36,789 nucleotides of DNA from an uncultured Pseudomonadota bacterium (GCA_937891735.1 CALAGR010000512.1:1-36789); one strand, 5' to 3'; shown: positions 8,765-18,741, numbered from the stretch's first letter. The notes: generated from the letters alone by a model not told the origin. A program made the numbers and translations.

Positions 8765-11700
8765 ATGCCTTCGACCCTTCCCCGTGTCCTCGACGCCCGC
8801 GGTCCCCTGGATGTTCGCGCCCTGCTGCAGGACGCCCAGATCCTCATCGTGGGCGGCACCGGCTTCCTGGGGAAGGTGTTCCTGTCGATGCTGCTGCACC
8901 GCTTCCCCCGGATCGGGCGCGTGCACCTGGTCGTTCGGGGCAAGACGGGGCTCGATCCCGAGGCCCGGTTCTGGGCCGAGATCGCGTCGTCCCAGGTCTT
9001 CGATCCGCTGCGCCAGGCCCACCCCGGCACCGCCTACGACGGCTTCATGCGGGACAAGGTCAACCCGATCCAGGGGGATGTGTCCAAGCCCTTCGCCGGC
9101 GTGCCCGCCGAGGTGCGCCACCACCTCCGGGGCCAGCTCGCCGCGGTGATCAACGCCGCCGGGGTGGTGGACTTCAACCCGCCCCTGGACGACGCCCTGG
9201 GCGTCAACGCCTTCGGCATGCAGAGCCTCGTCGCGCTGAGTCGGGACCTGGGTGACGTGCCCGTGCTGCACACCTCCACCTGCTTCGTGGCGGGCCTGCG
9301 CACGGGTCAGGTCGATGAGATCGACCCGCGACGGCACCCGTTTCCCCGGGCTGGTCAGCTCGAGGGCTCGCACTGGGATCCGGAGCAGGAGATCCGCGAG
9401 TGCGTCGATGTCGTCGAGCACGTCCGGCACCGCGCGAAGGACACGTTCCGCCAGTCGGCGTTCCTGGACGAAGCGAAGGGGAACCTGCGGGCGAAGGGGG
9501 AGCCGGAGCGCGGCAGCGCCCTGGATGACGAGCTGACCAAGGTCCGGCGCCGCTACATGGACAAGGAGCTGGCCCGGGCCGGCACCGAGCGCGCCAACCA
9601 CTGGGGGTGGCCCAACACCTACACCTACACAAAGTCCATCGGCGAGCAGATCCTGCTCGCGTCGGGGCTGCGGTGCGCCATCAACCGGCCCGCGGTGATC
9701 GAGTCCTCCCTGGAGTTCCCGGTGCCCGGCTGGAACGAGGGCATCACCACGTCCGCGCCCATCATGTACCTGTCGATGCAGGGCATGACCGGCATGCCCA
9801 GCTCCGAGGGCTCGGTGCTGGACGTGATCCCCGTGGACACCGTCGCCGCCGGCATGATCCTCGTGCTCGCGGAGCTGCTCGACGACAGCCATCGGCCCGT
9901 CTATCAGCTCGGCACGAGCGACGTGAACCCGCTGCCCATGAAGCGCCTCATCGAGCTCACGGGCCTGTACAAGCGGCGCCACTACACCGGCAAGACGAGC
10001 GGCAACCCCCTCATGAACTGGGTGCAGTCCCAGTACGAGACGGTGCCGATCACCGCCGAGCACTGGCGCACCAAGGGAGCGGGGCGCACCGCGGAGCGGC
10101 TCCAGGGCCTGTCCCGGTTCCTGCGGGACACCACGAAGAAGATCGCGGTGCTCGAGCCCCTCACGGCCCCCACGGCGCGCCTCGTGGACACCATGGCGAG
10201 CGCCTCGGCAGGCACCCACAGGGTGATCGACCAGTACGTGCCGTTCACCGCGCTGAACACCTACGTGTTCTCGTGCCGGAACGTGCGGGATGCGCTGGCG
10301 CGGGTGCCCCAGGACCAGGCCGCGCTGCTCCCCTGGGACCCGGAGGCCCTCGACTGGCGGCACTACCTGATGGAGGTGCACCTGCCCGGCGTGGAGACGC
10401 TGGTGTGGCCGCGCATTGAGGAGCGCCTGCATCGCCCCGTGAAGCCGCTGCGAGCCCACGACGACCTCGTGTCGCTGCTCGACCAGGTGGCGGCCCGACA
10501 CGAGCACGCGCCCGCGCTGCTCCTGCGGCACCCCGACGGCTTCGCTCGGGTGACCTACGCCGAGCTCCGGGACCGGGCCCAGGTCGCCGCGGCGACGCTG
10601 ATCGGCGTGGGCATCGAGCCCGGTGACCGCGTGCTCCTGTCGGGCCGGAACCACCCCGACTGGGTGGTGGCCTACTTCGGGATCCTGCTGGCGGGGGCGG
10701 TGGCGGTGCCGACGGACCCCGAGCTCACCGCCGCCGAGATCACCAACATCGCCCGCACCGCGTCCATCGCCGCCGCCGTGCTCGACGCCGCCGCGGCGAC
10801 CCGGTTCGGCGAGGCGCTGGAGCCCGCCAACGCGCCCAACGGCTCGGCGCTGCTGTCGCTCTCCGAGCTCACGGCGCCGGGCGATCCGGCCCTGTGGGAC
10901 GAGGTCCGCGGCCAGGCGGGGCGTGGGCGCCCGACATCGCCGGACCAGCTCGCGTCCATCCTGTTCACCTCGGGCACGACCGGCGAGCCCAAGGGCGTGA
11001 TGCTGACTCACGGCAACTTCTGCGCGCTGCTCGCGGCCCTGGCGCGGGTGTTCGACATCGGCCCCGATGATCGGGTGCTGTCGGTCCTGCCCCTGCACCA
11101 CACGTTCGAGTTCACCTGCGGGCTCCTGCTGCCGCTGTCCCGGGGGGCCCGCATCGCCTACCTCGACGAGCTCACGGGGGACGCCCTCGGCTCGGCCCTG
11201 GACGAAGGACGGGTGACCGCGATGATCGGGGTGCCGGCCCTGTGGCAGCTGCTCGAGCGCCGGATCCAGGCCCAGGTGAGGGCCCGCGGTCCGCTCTTCG
11301 CCAGCGCCTTCGACGCGGCCCTGGAGCTCAACCGCATGCTGGGCCGCACCACCGGCCTGGACATGGGGCGGCTCCTGTTCGGCGTGGTGCACCAGCAGCT
11401 GGGCGGCGAGATCCGCCTGCTCGTCAGCGGCGGCGCGGCCCTGCCCGCCGACACGCACCGCTTCTTCGCGGGCCTGGGCCTGCCCCTGTCCGAGGGCTAC
11501 GGCCTCACCGAGGCGGCGCCGGTCCTGGCCGTGGCCAGCGCGCGACCCGGCAGCAAGCCCGGCGGCGTGGGCGTGGCCATCCCCGGCGTGGACCTGCGGA
11601 TCTCGGAGCCGGACGCCGATGGGGTCGGGGAGGTGCAGGCCCGGGGCCCCAACGTCATGGCCGGCTACTTCCGGGATGAGAAGGCCACGTCGGCGGCGCT

Positions 11701-13525
11701 CACGGACGACGGCTGGCTGCGCACGGGCGACCTGGGGCGCCTGGACCGCCGCGGAGGCCTCAAGCTGGTGGGGCGGGCGAAGGACGTCGTGGTCACCGCC
11801 TCGGGCGAGAACGTGCACCTGGACGACGTCGAGCGGAAGCTCGGGGTCATCCCCGGCGTCAGTGAGTTCTGCCTCGTGGGCCTGCCCGATCCCCGGGGAG
11901 GCGAGCGCCTGGGTCTGCTGGCGGTGCCGGAGGCGAGCGACTCGGAGCTGGGGCGTCAAGCCGCCCACACCCGGGCCCGCAAGGCGATCCGGGACGCCGC
12001 GGCGGCCCTGCCCGGCTGGTCCCGGCCCGGCGTCGTGCACCTGGTGGAGGCGCCGCTGCCCCGCACCGCCACCCGCAAGGTCCGGCGCAACGAGGTGCGC
12101 GATCTGCTGGCGCGGATCGAAGCCGCCACCGCCCGTCCCCAGGCCGGCCCGGAGGGCGCGACCACCCTGGTGCGCCACGCCCTGGCGCAGGTGTCGGGCG
12201 TGCGCGGCGCGGAGCTGTCGTCGGCGAGCCGGCTCGCTGAAGACCTGCGCTTCGACTCCCTGATGTGGGTGGAGCTGTCCGCCGCCCTCGATGATCTGCC
12301 CGGAGCCCGTCCCGGCGTCGAAGCCCTGGCGCGCTGCGAGACCGTGGGCGACGTCGAGGCGCTGGTGGCGGTGGCCCGCCCGGCGACCCAGGCACCGGCA
12401 GAGGCCGTCCCCGTCCAACGGATCGTCATCCCCGCCGCCCTCGTGCCGCCGCTCAAGAGGGCCCTGCGGGAGGGGCAGCGGGCGATCTACGACCGGGTGC
12501 TGGACGTGAGCGTGAGCGGGCGCGCCTTCATCCCCCAGAACCGCAACTGCGTGATCGTCAGCAACCACACGTCCCATCTGGACTTCGGCCTCGTGAAGAC
12601 CGCCCTGGGCCGCTACGGGGAGGGCATGGTGGGGCTCGCCGCGGCGGACTACTTCTTCGAGGGAAACGGCTGGTGGGTCGCGTACTTCGAGCAGCTCACC
12701 AACCTGCAGTCGTTCGACCGGGGCACCCGCTTCCGCCAGTCCCTGCGCCAGGCCTCTTCGGCGATCCGCAGCGGCCACGTGGTGGCGCTGTTCCCCGAGG
12801 GAGGGCGGCAGCCGGACGGGCTCCTCAAGGAGTTCAAGCCCCTCGTGGGAAAGCTCGTGCTCGAGACGAGCGTCGACGTGCTGCCCATGTGGATCGACGG
12901 GACCCACGCCGTGCTGCCCAAGGGCGGCCGGATCCCGCGGGTGGGCAAGCCGATCCACGTGCGCATCGGACCGGCGCTGCCCAACGGGCGGCTGCGTGAG
13001 CTGGCCCTCACGCCGGAGCGCACGCGGGGGCAGGCGGCCCGGGTGGTGTCGTCCATCCTGCACGACGCGGTCGATGCCCTGGGGCGCGGCTCGGTGCTCG
13101 ATCTGCAGCCCCTGGAGCGCTGGGACCTCCCGGACGAGGCGCCGGTCGATCCGCTGCTGTCCCTGTTCGGAGAGCTCAGCCACCGCTTCGTGCCCGACGG
13201 CGTCGAAAAGCCCCTGACCTGGTACTTCAGCCTGGGCGGCGATCACGGGAGATGGACCGTGAGCGTGAGTCCGGCTCACGGCGACGTGGCGGCGTCCTGC
13301 ACGGTGGCCGAAGGACGCGCAGAGGGCGAGGCGGACTGCGTGGTCAAGACCGCCGGGGGGCTGTGGATCCGCATGGTCCGGGAGGCCTGGGCGCCGGAGA
13401 TCTCCGACTTCATGGGCGGCACCATCAAGACGAACGACATCGAGCTGCTGCTGAGCTTCGCGCGCTGCTTCCGTCTGGGGCCCGAGGGGCTGGACGGCCC
13501 GTCGCTGGCACGGTCGCGGTCGTGA
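8765..13525 (+). CDS. Multidomain acyl reductase / AMP-ligase / ACP / PlsC acyltransferase / SCP2-like protein (ElbD-type ether-lipid enzyme candidate)
   Basis: N-terminal 'ILIVGGTGFLGKVFLSMLLHRFP' (NAD_binding_4 reductase), 'ILFTSGTTGEPKGVMLTHGNF' and 'SEGYGLTEAAPV' (AMP ligase), 'LRFDSLMWVEL' (ACP), 'NHTSHLDF' and 'FPEGGRQPDG' (PlsC), C-terminal 'GEADCVVKTAGGLWIRMVREAWAPEISDFMGGTIKTNDIELLLSF' (SCP2-like). Confidence 0.9.
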   Translation: MPSTLPRVLDARGPLDVRALLQDAQILIVGGTGFLGKVFLSMLLHRFPRIGRVHLVVRGKTGLDPEARFWAEIASSQVFDPLRQAHPGTAYDGFMRDKVNPIQGDVSKPFAGVPAEVRHHLRGQLAAVINAAGVVDFNPPLDDALGVNAFGMQSLVALSRDLGDVPVLHTSTCFVAGLRTGQVDEIDPRRHPFPRAGQLEGSHWDPEQEIRECVDVVEHVRHRAKDTFRQSAFLDEAKGNLRAKGEPERGSALDDELTKVRRRYMDKELARAGTERANHWGWPNTYTYTKSIGEQILLASGLRCAINRPAVIESSLEFPVPGWNEGITTSAPIMYLSMQGMTGMPSSEGSVLDVIPVDTVAAGMILVLAELLDDSHRPVYQLGTSDVNPLPMKRLIELTGLYKRRHYTGKTSGNPLMNWVQSQYETVPITAEHWRTKGAGRTAERLQGLSRFLRDTTKKIAVLEPLTAPTARLVDTMASASAGTHRVIDQYVPFTALNTYVFSCRNVRDALARVPQDQAALLPWDPEALDWRHYLMEVHLPGVETLVWPRIEERLHRPVKPLRAHDDLVSLLDQVAARHEHAPALLLRHPDGFARVTYAELRDRAQVAAATLIGVGIEPGDRVLLSGRNHPDWVVAYFGILLAGAVAVPTDPELTAAEITNIARTASIAAAVLDAAAATRFGEALEPANAPNGSALLSLSELTAPGDPALWDEVRGQAGRGRPTSPDQLASILFTSGTTGEPKGVMLTHGNFCALLAALARVFDIGPDDRVLSVLPLHHTFEFTCGLLLPLSRGARIAYLDELTGDALGSALDEGRVTAMIGVPALWQLLERRIQAQVRARGPLFASAFDAALELNRMLGRTTGLDMGRLLFGVVHQQLGGEIRLLVSGGAALPADTHRFFAGLGLPLSEGYGLTEAAPVLAVASARPGSKPGGVGVAIPGVDLRISEPDADGVGEVQARGPNVMAGYFRDEKATSAALTDDGWLRTGDLGRLDRRGGLKLVGRAKDVVVTASGENVHLDDVERKLGVIPGVSEFCLVGLPDPRGGERLGLLAVPEASDSELGRQAAHTRARKAIRDAAAALPGWSRPGVVHLVEAPLPRTATRKVRRNEVRDLLARIEAATARPQAGPEGATTLVRHALAQVSGVRGAELSSASRLAEDLRFDSLMWVELSAALDDLPGARPGVEALARCETVGDVEALVAVARPATQAPAEAVPVQRIVIPAALVPPLKRALREGQRAIYDRVLDVSVSGRAFIPQNRNCVIVSNHTSHLDFGLVKTALGRYGEGMVGLAAADYFFEGNGWWVAYFEQLTNLQSFDRGTRFRQSLRQASSAIRSGHVVALFPEGGRQPDGLLKEFKPLVGKLVLETSVDVLPMWIDGTHAVLPKGGRIPRVGKPIHVRIGPALPNGRLRELALTPERTRGQAARVVSSILHDAVDALGRGSVLDLQPLERWDLPDEAPVDPLLSLFGELSHRFVPDGVEKPLTWYFSLGGDHGRWTVSVSPAHGDVAASCTVAEGRAEGEADCVVKTAGGLWIRMVREAWAPEISDFMGGTIKTNDIELLLSFARCFRLGPEGLDGPSLARSRS

Positions 13526-14481
13526 AGGTCCTCGTCACCGGCGCCAGCGGCTTCCTGGGGCGGCATCTGCTCGCCCGCCTGCACGCCCGTCCGGATCTGG
13601 AGGTGTCGGGCCTGTGCCGGCATCCCGAGCGCCTGGGGGATGTGCCCGTGCCCGTACACCGCGCCGATCTGCTCGACGGGCAGGCCCTGGCCGCGGCGCT
13701 GGAGGGGATCGACGCCGTGGTGCACGCCGCCGGCGCGGTGACCCACCTGCCCGACGGCGCCGAGGCGATGTACGAGACCCATGTGCGCGGCACGGAGCGC
13801 CTGCTCCAGGCGGCGCAGGCCCAGGGCGTCACCCGCCTGGTGCACCTGTCCAGCTCCGGCACCATCGCCGTGAGCCGCCGTGAGTCCACGCTGAACGAGA
13901 CGGCGGAGCGGCCCCTGGCGGTGATCCGGGGCTGGCCCTACTACCGCGCCAAGCTGTTCGCGGAGGACGCGGTGCTCGCCTCGCCCCTGTCCACGGTGGT
14001 CCTGAACCCGTCGCTCCTGCTCGGTCCCGTGGCGCCACCCCCCTTCGATCAGAACGGCACCGCCCGGGCCCGGCTGCTCGAGCCCCTGCTCGCCTCAGAG
14101 CTGCCCGTGGCGCCCTCCGGGGGCGTGTCCTTCGTGGACGTGCGCGACGTGGCCGACGCGGCCCTCGTGGCGCTGCTGCGCGGGCACCCGGGCCGGCGGT
14201 ACCTGCTCGCCGGGGCGAACTGGACCTTCGCGGACTTCTACGCGCGGGCCGCCCGGATCGCGGGGGTGGCCGCACCGGTGGTCCGGGCGCCGAAGCTCGC
14301 CGGCCGCCTGCTTGGCCTGCTCCCCCCCAAGCAGGCCGACCGCCTCCCGGCCGATCCGATCGAGCTGCAGATGGCGTCCCACTACTGGTGGGCCGACGCG
14401 TCCCGGGCCCGCGCCGAGCTGGGCTGGTCCACGCGGGAGCCGATGGAGACGTTGGCGGAGGCCGTCGCGGCCTCGATCTGA
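13522..14481 (+). CDS. NAD(P)-dependent epimerase/dehydratase (extended SDR)
   Basis: GTG 13522. 'VLVTGASGFLGRHLLARL' Rossmann motif, 'HLSSSGTIA' and 'YYRAK' (YxxxK). The start overlaps the upstream stop as GTGA. Confidence 0.9.
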   Translation: MKVLVTGASGFLGRHLLARLHARPDLEVSGLCRHPERLGDVPVPVHRADLLDGQALAAALEGIDAVVHAAGAVTHLPDGAEAMYETHVRGTERLLQAAQAQGVTRLVHLSSSGTIAVSRRESTLNETAERPLAVIRGWPYYRAKLFAEDAVLASPLSTVVLNPSLLLGPVAPPPFDQNGTARARLLEPLLASELPVAPSGGVSFVDVRDVADAALVALLRGHPGRRYLLAGANWTFADFYARAARIAGVAAPVVRAPKLAGRLLGLLPPKQADRLPADPIELQMASHYWWADASRARAELGWSTREPMETLAEAVAASI

Positions 14482-14482
14482 G

Positions 14483-15313
14483 CTACCGCCGGGGGAGGCT
14501 GAAGGTCATGCCTTCGCGCGCCGCGAAGGTGTTCGGCCGAATCGCCTGGGCCTGCTGCTCGATGGCCGCGACCTCCGGGTCGGTGCGCTCGGGCAGGTGG
14601 TGGAAGATGACGAACGTCTCCACGTCCGCCCGCGCGGCGAACTCGACCCCCGCCTCCCAGGTGGCGTGGCCCCAGCCCAAGCGGGCCGGGTACTCCGCCT
14701 CGGTGAACGAGCAGTCCATGATCAGGACGTCCGCGCCGCGAATGAAGTCGATGAACACCGTGTCCAGGTCCGAGCCGTGCTCGATGTCCGTGGCGTACAC
14801 GACGCTGCGGCCTGCGTACTCCACCCGGTAGCTCAGGGCGTGCTGGGGATGGTTCAGCCGGCAGGTCTTGACCGTCACGTCACCCAGGACCACGTCCTCG
14901 TCGGGCTCGACGGGAGTCCAGTCGATGTCGGCGGTCACCATGTTCCACTTGATCGGGAAGTACGGCGGGTGCATCTGGCCGGACAGGATCTCGAGCACCG
15001 ACTGGCCGTTCTTCGTCTCGCCGTACAGGTGCAGCGGCGCGCCGGACACGTAGATCGGCGCGAAGAACGGGAACCCCATGATGTGGTCCCAGTGGTAGTG
15101 CGAGAAGAACAGATGCACCGGCGGGGGCGATCCGCCCTGCATCAGCGACGTGCCCAGCTCACGGATCCCCGTGCCGGCGTCGAAGATGAGGACCTGATCA
15201 CCAGCGCGCACCTCGATACACGAGGTGTTGCCACCGAAGATCTGGGTGTGCGGACCGGGCGCGGGCAGCGACCCACGCGTCCCCCACAATCGCACCTCGA
15301 GACAGTCGCTCAT
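14483..15313 (-). CDS. MBL-fold metal-dependent hydrolase
   Basis: 'GGNTSCIEV', 'FDAGTGIRELG', 'FFSHYHWDHIMGFPFF' (HxHxDH), 'YATDIEHGSD', 'FHHLPE'. Confidence 0.92.
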   Translation of the reverse strand: MSDCLEVRLWGTRGSLPAPGPHTQIFGGNTSCIEVRAGDQVLIFDAGTGIRELGTSLMQGGSPPPVHLFFSHYHWDHIMGFPFFAPIYVSGAPLHLYGETKNGQSVLEILSGQMHPPYFPIKWNMVTADIDWTPVEPDEDVVLGDVTVKTCRLNHPQHALSYRVEYAGRSVVYATDIEHGSDLDTVFIDFIRGADVLIMDCSFTEAEYPARLGWGHATWEAGVEFAARADVETFVIFHHLPERTDPEVAAIEQQAQAIRPNTFAAREGMTFSLPRR

Positions 15314-15436
15314 AGACCGCTGGGCTCTCTGCAGACGTCCATCATTCCCGCGTTCGCGTCACCCTATCGCGTGCAGGGGCGCCGGTCCACGACCCCACAA
15401 GAAGGAGTGACGGATGCGGGTGTGGGCCGCCCAACG

Positions 15437-15464
15437 AAAAAGGGCGGAGCCGAAGCCCCGCCCT
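15437..15464 (-). terminator. Rho-independent terminator with C(UUCG)G tetraloop
   Basis: On the minus strand AGGGCGGGGC TTCG GCTCCGCCCT TTTT: ~9-bp GC stem with one mismatch, UUCG loop and a T run, ~25 nt downstream of the stop at 15490. Confidence 0.88.
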
Positions 15465-15489
15465 GTCCGGATCCGGCTGGGCAATCGGT

Positions 15490-15786
15490 CTAGTTGACCT
15501 CTTCCTCCGGCCACTTGAACTCGATGTGATCCCGTCCCGTGGACTTCACGATCGCGTCGCGAAGCGTCTCGCGCACCTCGGGCTGGGGGAAGCGGGGCGG
15601 CTGGATGAAGAGCCGGTTGCTGTTGGAGCAGGTGGCGACCATCCAGACGTAGGGAGCACCGATGCCCGGGTCCAGCGTGAACGAGCGCCACCGCAGGGTG
15701 GTGCCGCGGCGAAAGACGCCGTTGTGGGTCCAGGTAAGGGCCGCGACGCTGCCCTTTACGATTTGGTACTGCGAAGTCCTAAGCAT
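15490..15786 (-). CDS. Small hypothetical protein (98 aa)
   Basis: ATG complement at 15784-15786; 'MLRTSQYQIVKGSVAALTWTHNGVFRRGTTLRWRSF..'. Followed by a strong terminator, which supports it as a real transcript. Confidence 0.7.
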   Translation of the reverse strand: MLRTSQYQIVKGSVAALTWTHNGVFRRGTTLRWRSFTLDPGIGAPYVWMVATCSNSNRLFIQPPRFPQPEVRETLRDAIVKSTGRDHIEFKWPEEEVN

Positions 15787-15858
15787 TCTCGCTCCGGCAC
15801 CCGGCATGTGCCGGGGCCAGCGAAAGGTATTGCCGCGACCGCGGAATCGCAAGCTCGG

Positions 15859-17721
15859 TCAGTTGGAGAGGGCCTCCGTGACGATCTGCAGATTCGTCCG
15901 ACAGGCCTTGCCCGTGTCCCCCTCCAGCTCCGGGCAGGCGGCCCCCAGCAGCTCCCTGGCTTCGGCGTTGCGACCCGCGACGCCGAGCGCCGTGCCGGCG
16001 TTGTAGTGGGTGATCGGATCCGCGGCCCGGTGCCGTGCCCAGGTCAGGGCCTGGTCCAGCTCCCCGCGATCCAGGTGCGCGGAGACCAGCAGCGCCACCG
16101 CCCAACCGCCCTGCGGTCCGTCGGCCGACCCACAGCGCCGCAGGTGCGCGATGACCGCGTCGAGCTGCCCTGCGTCGTACAGCTGGTCCGCGTGGCTCAC
16201 CGCGGCCCAGGCCGGCACGGATCCCCAGCCCGCGAGCGCACCGAATCGCTCCGCGGCAGCGAGATCCGGCTGCCGGACGGCGCAGTCGTAGCCCAGGCCC
16301 AGCACCCCGGGGAGCAGCTCGGGGAGGTCCTGCACCCACCGCGCGAGGTCCGCGCGCTTCGGGTCCGGCGCGGCCACGAGCACGTCCACCAACGACAGGC
16401 AGCGCCCCTGCAGTCCCGCGTTGGTGGACCCCACCGCGAGGTTGTAGACCAGGGTCGGGCTGCCCCTCTCGGCGACCGCCAGGACCGCGTCATCCGTCGC
16501 CGTGGCGGGGGACTCGGCCACCAGCACCGACGCGATGCGCAGCACGTAGGAGGACGACTCTCCCCGCAGCGCGTGGGCCAGCATCGACCAGGCCTTGCCC
16601 TCCTGCCCCTGGGCCCGCACCACCATCGCCTCGGCCGCCTCCAGGGCCGGGAAGTCCCCGAACGCCAGCCGGGCGTCCACCACGGCCTTGCTCGCCCCCT
16701 TCAGGTCTCCCTCATCGACGTGCAGCAGCACCAGCACCGCGGCCCCACCGCGCATCCACTCGCCCAGCTCGAGCTCCTGGCTCTTCGTGAGCACCCCCGT
16801 GAGGGACCCCTGCTTCGTCACCCGGACCCAGCTGCCGTCATCGCCGAGCACCTCCCGCAGGTCCTTCCGCGCCGCCGCCGCCTTGCCCAGCTCGTATCTC
16901 GCCCGCGCCCGGAGCAGGGTCGGGGCAGGAGTCGGGTACTGCAGCTTGATCGCGCGGCTGGCCAGCGCCTCGACCTCGTCGAACCGACCCTGGTTGAAGG
17001 CGTCGATGGCGTGATTGAAGGCGGTGGACGCGTCGTCGCCCAGTTCCTCGGCGAACCGGCTGACCGCCTCTGCGTCCCCGCGGGCCTCGGCCACCGCGGT
17101 CTCCGAGTTCCAGACCAGCGCCTCGCTCTCGGCGTCGCGGCACACCATCATGGCGGCCTCGGCGGCGTCCGCCTGCTCCATCTCCGCCAGCACCTGCGCC
17201 GCGTAGCAGGCCAGGTCCGGCGTGTCCCTGACGGCACGCAGGCTCGCCAGCCGGTCGGCGATGCGCGGGTAGGTGCCCAGCCGCACCTCGGACATCACGA
17301 GGATCTGCCAGGCGTCCTGGGCGTCCGGCAGGGCATCCACCGCGCGGGAGGCCGCGGCCTGGGCCTCTTCGAAGCGCTGCGCGCCGAACAGCGCGTACGC
17401 CAGCGGCGCCAGCACCTCTGCGTGGTCGGGAGCCGACGCCACCACCCGCTCGTACGCCGAGATCGCCTCGCCGGGCCGGTCCAGCCGGTACAGGGTCTGG
17501 CCCAGGGCGATCCACGCGGGCCCGAAGTCCTCCTGGAGCTTGAGGACCTTGCGAAACCGCGCCTCCGCCGGGCCGGGCTGGCCGGTGTTGAGCAGATCGA
17601 TGGCCGCGTTGAACACCCCCACCACCCGGTTGTCCTTCGGCTCCCAGACGAGCCCGTCACCGGCCACCGCGGGCGAGGCCAGCGTCAGCAACCCCACCAA
17701 CAGCCAGCCCCCCGCCCTCAC
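15859..17721 (-). CDS. Secreted TPR-repeat protein
   Basis: GTG start 17721. Signal-like 'VRAGGWLLVGLLTLASPAVAGDG', then TPR-like helices 'AEARFRKVLKLQEDFGPAWIALGQTLYRLDRPGEAISAYERVV..'. Confidence 0.85.
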   Translation of the reverse strand: MRAGGWLLVGLLTLASPAVAGDGLVWEPKDNRVVGVFNAAIDLLNTGQPGPAEARFRKVLKLQEDFGPAWIALGQTLYRLDRPGEAISAYERVVASAPDHAEVLAPLAYALFGAQRFEEAQAAASRAVDALPDAQDAWQILVMSEVRLGTYPRIADRLASLRAVRDTPDLACYAAQVLAEMEQADAAEAAMMVCRDAESEALVWNSETAVAEARGDAEAVSRFAEELGDDASTAFNHAIDAFNQGRFDEVEALASRAIKLQYPTPAPTLLRARARYELGKAAAARKDLREVLGDDGSWVRVTKQGSLTGVLTKSQELELGEWMRGGAAVLVLLHVDEGDLKGASKAVVDARLAFGDFPALEAAEAMVVRAQGQEGKAWSMLAHALRGESSSYVLRIASVLVAESPATATDDAVLAVAERGSPTLVYNLAVGSTNAGLQGRCLSLVDVLVAAPDPKRADLARWVQDLPELLPGVLGLGYDCAVRQPDLAAAERFGALAGWGSVPAWAAVSHADQLYDAGQLDAVIAHLRRCGSADGPQGGWAVALLVSAHLDRGELDQALTWARHRAADPITHYNAGTALGVAGRNAEARELLGAACPELEGDTGKACRTNLQIVTEALSN

Positions 17722-18701
17722 TGGTCCACCTCGTCCAACGCGATGGGCGACGGCGTGGAGGAGAACCCGAAGGTGACCGCGTCCGGGACCCCGTTGCCGT
17801 TCGTGTCCACGTCCGGCCGGCTCCCGGCGATGGCGGTGTGCCAGCCCTCGCTCACGTCGGCCAGGAGCAGCAGGGAACGGGTGCCGAGCACCCCCGTGAG
17901 CGTGAGTGAGTCCAGACTCACGGTCGTCCCGGCGAGGGACGCCGTGCCCGTCAGGGTCACCTCGGTCATGTGCAGGAGCGACACGCCCTCCGAGCTCCAC
18001 AGCGGCAGGAACAGGGCATCGGCCTGCGCGCTGAACCCACCGTCGGCGCCGAACGCCACGCCCCGCACCACGGACACGAAGCCCCACTCCACGTGCACCA
18101 CGTACTGGGGCGACACGTCGTCGAGGCGGCTGGGCGCGAAGACGAAGTCCACCACCTGGGGGAGCGTGGCGGGGGCGCTCACCCCTTCCAGCTGCAGGGT
18201 CCACAGCGGGAAGCTCCCCGGGATGAAGAGCTCGTTGATCAGCCCCAGCTGGCCCGTGCCGCCGCCGAACCGCTCCACATCCAGACCCGTGCTCATGTTG
18301 TACGCAGGCCCCGTCGGCGACGCGGTCGTGAAGTCCAGCTCGGCGCTCGGCAGGCCGCCCAGGCTCAGCTGGCCCGAAAACCCGCGGTCCCGCTCGAGCA
18401 CCCCGGCGGCGAACCGGACCCCCAGGTCGTCGGCGTCGCGGCGCGGCGTCGTGGGGATCGCCTCCCCGGCGTCGTCCACCAGGTCGAGGGTGACGCTCTC
18501 GGTGGTCCGAAGGGGCCGGCTCAGCAGCAGGTAGGGCGAGAACTCCTGGCTGATCCCGACGCTTCCGGCCGTCGGCAGCGAGTCGACCACCGCGAGGGGC
18601 AGCCCCTGCATGGCGTCCAGGGTGACGGCCCACTCGTCTTCGAGCCGGCTCGTCGAGCAGCCCACCAGCAGGGCCAGCAGAACGGACCAACGCGTCGCCA
18701 T
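17718..18701 (-). CDS. Putative lipoprotein with Ca-binding-like DxDxNGNGxPD motif
   Basis: 'MATRWSVLLALLVGCSTS' lipobox; C-terminal 'DVDTNGNGVPDAVTFG'. Overlaps the downstream TPR gene by 4 nt. Confidence 0.82.
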   Translation of the reverse strand: MATRWSVLLALLVGCSTSRLEDEWAVTLDAMQGLPLAVVDSLPTAGSVGISQEFSPYLLLSRPLRTTESVTLDLVDDAGEAIPTTPRRDADDLGVRFAAGVLERDRGFSGQLSLGGLPSAELDFTTASPTGPAYNMSTGLDVERFGGGTGQLGLINELFIPGSFPLWTLQLEGVSAPATLPQVVDFVFAPSRLDDVSPQYVVHVEWGFVSVVRGVAFGADGGFSAQADALFLPLWSSEGVSLLHMTEVTLTGTASLAGTTVSLDSLTLTGVLGTRSLLLLADVSEGWHTAIAGSRPDVDTNGNGVPDAVTFGFSSTPSPIALDEVDQ

Positions 18702-18741
18702 CACATCGCCTCCGGGATCGGATCTGGAGCACAGTACCCAC

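Noticed and set aside
8624-13279. 1551-aa open frame antisense to the multidomain lipid enzyme
   Set aside because: Composition is His/Arg/Gly/Gln-rich with no domain motifs; it is a typical high-GC shadow ORF opposite a gene with convincing catalytic motifs.
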